From Oligoflexus sp. (GTDB lineage: Bacteria > Bdellovibrionota_B > Oligoflexia > Oligoflexales > Oligoflexaceae), in contig JASLCY010000587.1 in the NCBI GenBank assembly GCA_030151925.1, forward strand, positions 1-6,627: a stretch of DNA of 6,627 bases, given 5' to 3'. The position numbers and the translations under genes were made by a program. Positions within the stretch are counted from its first letter, which is position 1. The number at the start of each line of letters is the position of its first letter. Below, one piece after another: positions 1 through 6,627 of the stretch. The notes beneath the pieces were generated by a model, which worked only from the letters and a program-made list of their open reading frames with translations, was not told the origin of the DNA and searched no databases.

Positions 1-38
1 CGGAGGCAACCCGGATCTAGACATAAGTATGTTCTGTT
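1..38. other. Non-homologous left edge ahead of the HAMP kinase
   Basis: These bases do not continue the HAMP repeat in any of the three forward frames. The kinase frame has TAA at 24-26, a second frame has TAG at 18-20, and the remaining open frames give peptides without HAMP features. A recognisable HAMP reading (GQLG.LAKV.GVSGTW) begins at about 39. Possible explanations are a contig edge or assembly join inside a tandem repeat, an insertion or rearrangement point, or a true pseudogene boundary. No inverted repeat or target duplication can be seen in so short a stretch. Confidence 0.5.
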
Positions 39-104
39 GGTCAGCTCGGTGCTCTTGCGAAAGTCAACGGCGTCTCGGGCACCTGGAAGGACCTCACCGA
101 CAAC

Positions 105-2438
<2,334 letters not shown>

Positions 2439-2451
2439 GTTCTGCTGCGTT

Positions 2452-5268
2452 GTGAGTGTGTGTATGAGTTCTGACTTGGGGCGGGAAGAAGAAGTCAAGA
2501 TCCTTCTCGTCGACGACCGCATGAGTAACCTGATCGCTCTGGAAGCCTTTCTGGAGCAACCGGGTTATCGCCTTGTTTCCGTAACTTCGGGCGAAGAGGC
2601 CCTCAGGCATCTGGTGGAAGAGGACTTCGCGGTGATCCTCACCGACGTGATGATGCCGGTCATGGACGGTTTTGAACTCGCGTCCCATATCAAGGAAATC
2701 CCGCGGGCCGTGGACACGCCCATCATCTTCATGACGGCGATGGACTCCGGACTCGCGGATATCTTCCGCGGTTACAACGTCGGCGCCGTGGACTACCTGC
2801 AGAAGCCGCTCGAACCCGAGGTCGTGAAGGCGAAGGTCGCGGTCTTCGTCCAGCTCTTCCGCCAGAAGCGGCTGATCCAGCAGCAGACGCAGATCCTCCT
2901 CGAAAACGAGCGTCGCGAGCAGGCCTACAAGATATCCGAACTCGAACGCCAGACGGCGAGCCAGCAGGCGCAGATCAAAAACGCGCTTCGCGAGAACGCC
3001 TACAAGAAACGCATCGAGCTGCTGCAGAACATCCAGCTCGACGTCTCGCGCATCCTGGCCGAAGCCGATTCGATGCATGAAGCGCGGCCGCTCATCCTCA
3101 AAACGATAGCGCTCGGCATGGGCTGGACCTGGGCCGCCCTCTGGACCCGCGACGAGGATGGGTCGCAGCTGCGCCTGACCTCGATCTGGCACGAGGACGA
3201 CGTCGGCCTGCAGCGCTTCGAGACCCTGTCGCGCGCGCTGCACCTGCAGCAGGGCGACGATATCCCCGGCCGGGTCTGGACCACGGGCGAAGCCTGCTGG
3301 ATGAGCGACGCCGTGGATTTCTACGACAATCCCCGCGCCGCCCTCTCGCACGAGCTCGGGCCGCACGGAGTCATCGCGGTGCCGGTCCACGCGTCGGGCG
3401 AGGTCATCGCCGTCATCGAATTCATCAATCCCAAAGTCGAGCTCGTCGATCCGCAGCGCCTCGCGGCCTTGATCGACATCTGCTCGCGGGTCGGCCTCTA
3501 CATCCAGCGGCAGAAGACCGAGTTCAACCTCAGGGAGAGCGAGGAGAAGTTCCGCCTCCTCATCGCCGGCGTGAAGGATTACGCGATCTACATGCTGGAC
3601 CCGCGCGGCCATGTGAAGACCTGGAACAGCGGGGCCCAACGCATCAAGGGCTACGACAGCAACGAGATCATCGGTCGCCACTTCTCCTGCTTCTACACGG
3701 AAGAAGCCTGCGCGGCGGGCGCTCCGGCCCACGACCTGGCCATGGCCATCGAACGCGGGCAGTACGAGGTCGAAGGCATACGCGTGAGGAAAGACGGTTC
3801 GACCTTCTGGGCGAACTGCGCGTTCACCACCCTGCGCGACAGCGCCGGCAACCTCAAGGGCTTCTCCAAGGTCACGCGCGACATCACCGACCGCAAGGAG
3901 GCCGAGGAATCGCTGCGCCGGGCGCATGATGCGCTCGACGTGAAGGTCAAGGCCCGCACGCTGGAGCTCGAGGAAGCGAACCTGGCCCTCCGCAAGGAAG
4001 TGGAGGAGCGCCAGAGGATAGAGCAGCTCCTGCGCAAGAAGCAGGAAGAGCTGGTCGCCGCCAAGGAGCTCGCGGAGGACGCGAACCGCGCGAAGAGCGC
4101 CTTCCTCGCGAACATGAGCCACGAGATCCGCACGCCGCTCGGCGCGGTCATGGGCTTCTCCGAGCTCATGCTCATGCAGGACCAGTCGGCGGTCGACCGG
4201 CTGCGCTGCGTGGAAGCGATCAAACGCAACGGCAAGCTCCTGTCGAACATCATCAACGACATCCTCGACCTGTCGAAGGTCGAAGCGGGCAAACTCGACG
4301 TCGAGAAAGTGGAAGTGCCGCTCGCCGAGATCCTCACCGACATCAACATGCTGCTCGACCTCGAAGCGACCGAGAAAGGCCTGCGCCTCACCCTCGCGAC
4401 CGAAGGCAAGGTCCCGACGCGCATCAAGACCGATCCCCTGCGCCTTCGGCAGATACTCTTCAACATCGTCGGCAACGCGATCAAGTTCACCGACCACGGT
4501 TCGATCGCGATCACGCTCAAGCGCCTGACGACGGCGGACGGGGCGCAGAAGCTCGCGTTCGAGATCCGCGACACCGGCCGCGGCATCGCCAAGGATCAGG
4601 CGGCTCGCCTCTTCGCGCCTTTCGCCCAGGCGGACAGCTCGACGACCCGCCGCTTCGGTGGCACGGGCCTCGGCCTGGTCTTGTCGCGTAAACTCGCTTT
4701 GAGTCTCGGCGGCGACGTCGAGCTGATCGAGAGCGAACTGGATCAGGGTAGCTGCTTCCTGGTCACGATCGATCCCGGCGAAGTGGATCTCGAGCAGAAT
4801 TTCGTTCCCGGCAAACGCAAAGCCGAATCGCCCTTCGAAGAGCAACCGATACAGCTCAACCAGATGCGCATCCTGTTCGTGGAGGACAGCCTCGACAACC
4901 AGCTGCTCGTCAGCCGCATGCTGAGGATGAGCGGAGCCATAGTCGATACGGCTACGAATGGACGGGAAGGCGTGGAGAAGGCCCTATCGGGCGATTACGA
5001 CGTCGTGCTCATGGACCTGCAGATGCCCGAGATGGATGGGCACGCGGCGACCCAGGAGCTTCGCCGTTTCAGTTACCGCAAGCCCATCATCGCCCTCACC
5101 GCGCACGCGATGGCCGAAGAGCGCCAGCGCTGCCTCAGCGAGGGTTTCAACTCGCATCTCAGCAAACCCATCAATCGCAAGCTCCTGCTCAGCACCCTGC
5201 AGGAATTCCGCGACTTCGAGAGGGAAAGACCGCTGGAACCGGAGGCCGCAGCCTCCGTCGGTCCCTAA
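2452..5268 (+). CDS. Hybrid sensor histidine kinase with two receivers (REC-GAF-PAS-HisKA-HATPase-REC)
   Basis: This is a large, apparently cytoplasmic hybrid kinase of 938 residues with no transmembrane segment. The N-terminal receiver (about 14-135) has D21/D22, phospho-acceptor D65, T95 and K118. A coiled coil follows at about 140-190, then a GAF domain at about 195-352. A PAS/PAC domain at about 363-485 contains RIKGYDSNEIIG and ends in the typical VTRDITDRKEAEE. A second coiled coil leads to HisKA, with MSHEIRTPLG and phospho-His H557. The HATPase has N675 in the N box, D707 in DTGRGI, and FGGTGLGL. The C-terminal receiver (from about 805) has phospho-acceptor D855 and K905. All catalytic and phospho-acceptor residues are present. 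The start is uncertain: GTG 2452 lies 13 bases after the previous stop and ATG 2464 lies 12 bases further on. Neither has a good Shine-Dalgarno, which suggests translational coupling to the upstream kinase. The leading receiver is the likely phosphate target of that kinase. No Hpt or output domain is present. Confidence 0.95.
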   Translation: MSVCMSSDLGREEEVKILLVDDRMSNLIALEAFLEQPGYRLVSVTSGEEALRHLVEEDFAVILTDVMMPVMDGFELASHIKEIPRAVDTPIIFMTAMDSGLADIFRGYNVGAVDYLQKPLEPEVVKAKVAVFVQLFRQKRLIQQQTQILLENERREQAYKISELERQTASQQAQIKNALRENAYKKRIELLQNIQLDVSRILAEADSMHEARPLILKTIALGMGWTWAALWTRDEDGSQLRLTSIWHEDDVGLQRFETLSRALHLQQGDDIPGRVWTTGEACWMSDAVDFYDNPRAALSHELGPHGVIAVPVHASGEVIAVIEFINPKVELVDPQRLAALIDICSRVGLYIQRQKTEFNLRESEEKFRLLIAGVKDYAIYMLDPRGHVKTWNSGAQRIKGYDSNEIIGRHFSCFYTEEACAAGAPAHDLAMAIERGQYEVEGIRVRKDGSTFWANCAFTTLRDSAGNLKGFSKVTRDITDRKEAEESLRRAHDALDVKVKARTLELEEANLALRKEVEERQRIEQLLRKKQEELVAAKELAEDANRAKSAFLANMSHEIRTPLGAVMGFSELMLMQDQSAVDRLRCVEAIKRNGKLLSNIINDILDLSKVEAGKLDVEKVEVPLAEILTDINMLLDLEATEKGLRLTLATEGKVPTRIKTDPLRLRQILFNIVGNAIKFTDHGSIAITLKRLTTADGAQKLAFEIRDTGRGIAKDQAARLFAPFAQADSSTTRRFGGTGLGLVLSRKLALSLGGDVELIESELDQGSCFLVTIDPGEVDLEQNFVPGKRKAESPFEEQPIQLNQMRILFVEDSLDNQLLVSRMLRMSGAIVDTATNGREGVEKALSGDYDVVLMDLQMPEMDGHAATQELRRFSYRKPIIALTAHAMAEERQRCLSEGFNSHLSKPINRKLLLSTLQEFRDFERERPLEPEAAASVGP

Positions 5269-5275
5269 CGAAGCC

Positions 5276-5740
5276 TCACTGCGCGGCGTGGTAGCCGGCT
5301 TCGCGAGCGTTCGCTTCGGTCGAGAAGCACTCACGGTTTTCCGAAGGCAGGGCCTTGTCACCGCTCAGCAGGGTGGTGTAGGACCTGTCGGTCTTCGTGT
5401 AGTAAGCTCTGGTCGTCTTGTTGGCGAGGACGGGGCAGGCCGTGGCTTTGATCGCGCGGCCGGTGTCACGCGCGCCTTGCGCGATGCCGTGACCGACGTC
5501 TTTCGCGTCCTGCTTCAAATCCTGGCCGACTTCTTTGCTTTTGTCGCCTGCGCTCTGGCCGACTTCACGCGTGCCTTCTTTCACTTTGCTCCAGCCTTCT
5601 TTCGCTGTGGGTTCAGCGGTCGAAGAGTTGGTCGTCGCAGGCGTGTCGCTCGCAACGGTCGTGTCGCTGGACGAGGTGTGCGAGCAAGCGATCGTGGGCA
5701 GAAGGCCGAACGCGAGGGCGAAAGGAAGTGCGAATTTCAT
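5276..5740 (-). CDS. Small exported protein or lipoprotein with LEA-like 11-mers and Ada-like C-terminal segment
   Basis: This 154-residue protein has no name I recognise. Residues 1-19 form a signal peptide (MKF, a hydrophobic run, then TIAC). Cys19 could be lipidated, but Thr at -3 makes the lipobox weak, so ordinary secretion is also possible. Residues 20-46 are a Ser/Thr/Ala-rich linker. Residues 49-92 fall into consecutive 11-residue units (49-59, 60-70, 71-81, 82-92), each ending in an R/K-E/D pair. Three of them begin VG. This is the pattern of amphipathic LEA group 3-like helices. Residues 104-151 (LANKTTRAYY...LPSEN...CFSTEANAREAGY) resemble the Ada-type metal-binding fold seen in small secreted proteins (NKNSKVYH...KN...F.S..EA..AGY). 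Only some of the cysteines expected for metal binding are visible (C102, C138). The start is supported by GGAG nine bases upstream of ATG. The stop lies 7 bases from the convergent kinase stop. A role in the envelope or in stress protection is an inference only. Confidence 0.85.
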   Translation of the reverse strand: MKFALPFALAFGLLPTIACSHTSSSDTTVASDTPATTNSSTAEPTAKEGWSKVKEGTREVGQSAGDKSKEVGQDLKQDAKDVGHGIAQGARDTGRAIKATACPVLANKTTRAYYTKTDRSYTTLLSGDKALPSENRECFSTEANAREAGYHAAQ

Positions 5741-5749
5741 GGCTGTAAT

Positions 5750-5754
5750 CTCCG
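5750..5754 (-). promoter_or_regulatory. Ribosome binding site of the envelope-protein gene
   Basis: On the minus strand the sequence reads CGGAG followed by nine bases and then ATG at 5740-5738. This is a good Shine-Dalgarno match at normal spacing. It fixes the start of the 154-residue protein directly before its signal peptide. Confidence 0.75.
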
Positions 5755-5883
5755 TAAAAGTTGTTCACAAACCCTTGTACAATTTTCAACTTTCCCCTAT
5801 CTAGAGCTAGACTGTGGTTTATCAGTGATATCGAATGGTTAGAACTTTTTTAACAATGTCATTACGGATACGCAGATTCACCC

Positions 5884-5912
5884 TTGTCAGAGAAGTACTA
5901 GCCTGGTATTTT
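5884..5912 (+). promoter_or_regulatory. Sigma70-type promoter for the SLOG-protein gene
   Basis: TTGTCA (5884-5889) and TATTTT (5907-5912) are separated by 17 bases. The -10 is preceded by TGG, giving an extended -10 (TGnTATTTT). The predicted start of transcription at about 5919 leaves a leader of roughly 40 bases before ATG 5960. The -35 matches five of six consensus bases and the -10 four of six. The call rests on sequence similarity alone. Confidence 0.6.
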
Positions 5913-5951
5913 CAGAGCACCTCAAATTTTTCGACCCTTTCTTTTATCCCC

Positions 5952-5955
5952 GGAG
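5952..5955 (+). promoter_or_regulatory. Ribosome binding site of the SLOG-protein gene
   Basis: GGAG stands four bases before ATG 5960, a rather short spacing. It supports this start, and no alternative upstream start has a better signal. Confidence 0.6.
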
Positions 5956-5959
5956 CCAA

Positions 5960-6316
5960 ATGAAAATTATCGTCTGTGGATCGCAGAGCTTCCAAAACCG
6001 TTCCCTTCTCGCCAACGCCCTTCGTGAATACACCCGTCGCCACAAGGTTTCGACGATCGTGATCGGCACCGAACCCGGCGCAGAAACGTTGACGGCGGAA
6101 TGGGCGATGCAGAACAACATCCGTCTCTCCATCGTCCCTACGGATCGCAAACTCGCTCGCGAAGAAGCGCTCGTCGAACGCAACAAACGCATACTCGCAG
6201 CCCATAAGGACGCCAGCGCCGTTCTCCACTTCGTCGGCAGCGGCGAGTCGGAAGACCTCTGCACCCGTGCCCTCGGCCAGAACATTGCCGTCGATGACGT
6301 GCTCGGCCCTCACTAA
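5960..6316 (+). CDS. YspA-like DUF2493 / SLOG-superfamily protein
   Basis: This 118-residue cytosolic protein has a Rossmann-like start, MKIIVCGSQSF. A glycine-rich loop follows strand 2 (VIGTEPGAETLTAEWA, 34-49). An ERNKRIL helix (73-79) is followed by a strand and a second glycine loop (AVLHFVGSGESED, 87-99). This order matches the DUF2493/YspA (cpYpsA-related SLOG) family. Known members have GSR.F, G..GAD, RN..M and a late GG.GT/S loop, and are thought to bind nucleotide-like ligands. Two family positions differ here: Gln9 replaces the usual Arg, and Glu42 stands where Asp is usual in GAD. The length is normal for a stand-alone member. The gene is a single transcription unit with its own promoter and a terminator downstream. 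No physiological role is assigned to most members, so the ligand and function remain unknown. Confidence 0.85.
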   Translation: MKIIVCGSQSFQNRSLLANALREYTRRHKVSTIVIGTEPGAETLTAEWAMQNNIRLSIVPTDRKLAREEALVERNKRILAAHKDASAVLHFVGSGESEDLCTRALGQNIAVDDVLGPH

Positions 6317-6346
6317 GCGCCGCCTCCCCAAATCAATCAGATGCCG

Positions 6347-6371
6347 AAGCCGAGTCCGACTCGGCTTTTTT
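6347..6371 (+). terminator. Intrinsic terminator of the SLOG-protein gene
   Basis: The perfect 8-bp stem AGCCGAGT / ACTCGGCT (6348-6355 and 6359-6366) encloses the 3-base loop CCG, and an extra A-T pair extends it. It is followed by six T (6366-6371). It begins about 30 bases after the TAA at 6314-6316, the normal position for a rho-independent terminator. Confidence 0.9.
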
Positions 6372-6384
6372 CATGGAGCAAACG

Positions 6385-6412
6385 AAAAAGCCGAGGGCTA
6401 GGCCTCGGCTTT
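6385..6412 (-). terminator. Intrinsic terminator of the Bax-inhibitor family gene
   Basis: The 10-bp stem AAAGCCGAGG / CCTCGGCTTT (6387-6396 and 6403-6412) has a 6-base loop. Read on the minus strand, it ends in five T (opposite 6385-6389). It lies about 25 bases after the minus-strand stop at 6439-6437. It sits back to back with the plus-strand terminator and shares its AGCCGAG core. Confidence 0.88.
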
Positions 6413-6436
6413 CGTCGTTTATTCTGCTGGGATGGA

Positions 6437-6627
6437 TTAGCGGCGGCGGCCGCCCAGGAGCTGCATCATGCTGAGGAAGAGGCCGATGAAGTTCATGAAC
6501 ATATTGAGGGCGCCGGCGTTCACGTAGCTCTCGAGCGCGGCGTCCGAAGGTTCGGTTTCGGCCAGGCGCCAGGCCACGCGTTTGAGGCGCTGGGCTTCGT
6601 AGGTGGTCAGGCCGGAGAAGATCAGAG
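6437..6627 (-). CDS. Bax inhibitor-1 / YbhL-family membrane protein, C-terminal part
   Basis: Only the last 63 codons are in the window; the gene enters from the right edge and ends at TAA 6439-6437. The visible protein starts LIFSGLTTYEAQRLKR. It passes through a short acidic loop (AETEPSDAALESYV) to a last hydrophobic helix (ALNMFMNFIGLFLSMMQLL) and ends GGRRR. The order Y-[DE]-x-Q-x-[IL]-K, then AL.LYLDFINLFL..LR.LG.RR, is the C-terminal signature of the Bax inhibitor-1 (BI-1/TMBIM, YbhL/YccA) family. These are multi-pass inner-membrane proteins; studied members act as pH-sensitive calcium leak channels or FtsH modulators. Here the Asp of YDTQ is Glu and the Asp of LYLDF is Asn. Upstream transmembrane segments, promoter and neighbours cannot be seen. 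Confidence 0.85.
   Translation of the reverse strand, partial: LIFSGLTTYEAQRLKRVAWRLAETEPSDAALESYVNAGALNMFMNFIGLFLSMMQLLGGRRR

Larger units (their letters stand above)
5741..5959. other. AT-richer divergent intergenic region
   Basis: These 219 bases separate the divergent envelope-protein and SLOG-protein genes and are clearly more AT-rich than the surrounding coding DNA. They hold the ribosome binding sites of both genes and a plausible promoter for the rightward gene. There is a perfect 8-base palindrome TTGTACAA at 5775-5782 and a CTAGAGCTAG motif at 5801-5810. Both lie in the leader or promoter zone of the leftward gene and could be operator-like, though matches this short can arise by chance. 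I found no convincing -35/-10 pair for the leftward gene. There are no coding signs in either direction. Confidence 0.6.

Noticed and set aside
5240..5257. Hairpin CGGAGGC / GCCTCCG as terminator of the second kinase
   Set aside because: It lies inside the reading frame and has no T-run on either strand, so an intrinsic terminator is not supported.
4958..5842. A 294-codon plus-strand frame overlapping the kinase end and the envelope-protein gene
   Set aside because: It is a shadow frame rich in Arg, Ser and Pro that crosses two well-supported genes in other frames and has no domain or ribosome binding site.
5838..5857. GTTA...TAAC inverted repeat and a TAACAAT -10-like sequence
   Set aside because: The arms are only 4 bases long and no -35 stands at the right distance; chance explains it in AT-rich DNA.
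5912..6331. A 139-codon minus-strand frame opposite the SLOG-protein gene
   Set aside because: It mirrors a gene with a recognised family, promoter and ribosome site, and its own translation has no recognisable features.

Overview
The window looks like chromosome of a free-living, signalling-rich Gram-negative bacterium with a GC-rich genome. The genes strongly prefer G- or C-ending codons. The large hybrid histidine kinases, the signal-peptide-bearing envelope protein and the Bax-inhibitor-type membrane protein fit a proteobacterium or a delta-proteobacterium-like lineage (myxobacteria, Bdellovibrio/Oligoflexus relatives). No rRNA or other strong lineage marker is present, so this placement is an inference. 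No mobile element, CRISPR array, tRNA or rRNA was seen.

Layout. (1) Positions 1-2438, plus strand: a hybrid sensor kinase, poly-HAMP - GAF - HisKA - HATPase - REC. Its 5' end is lost: the HAMP homology runs upstream to about position 39, meets an in-frame TAA at 24-26, and the first ~35 bases do not look like HAMP coding sequence. (2) Positions 2452-5268, plus strand, 13 bases downstream: a second hybrid kinase, REC - coiled coil - GAF - PAS - coiled coil - HisKA - HATPase - REC. (3) Positions 5276-5740, minus strand, convergent with the kinase and only 7 bases away: a small exported protein or lipoprotein, with 11-residue LEA-like repeats and an Ada/metal-binding-like tail. (4) Positions 5741-5959: an AT-richer divergent intergenic region with a good sigma70-type promoter for the next gene. 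(5) Positions 5960-6316, plus strand: a small YspA/DUF2493 (SLOG superfamily) protein. (6) Positions 6347-6412: two intrinsic terminators back to back, one per strand. (7) Positions 6437-6627, minus strand: the C-terminal end of a Bax inhibitor-1/YbhL-family membrane protein that runs off the window.

How the genes may work together. The two kinases are probably one operon and one multistep phosphorelay. The first ends in a receiver and the second begins with one, so phosphoryl transfer between them is plausible. Neither carries a recognisable Hpt domain or DNA-binding/enzymatic output, so the final target lies elsewhere. The remaining three genes are independent units; the window gives no firm functional link between them and the kinases.

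No clearly new system is visible. The points most worth checking are the broken 5' end of the poly-HAMP kinase, the codon-usage island across the two-kinase junction, the LEA-repeat/Ada-like envelope protein, and the Bax-inhibitor gene in which both acidic sensor positions appear substituted.
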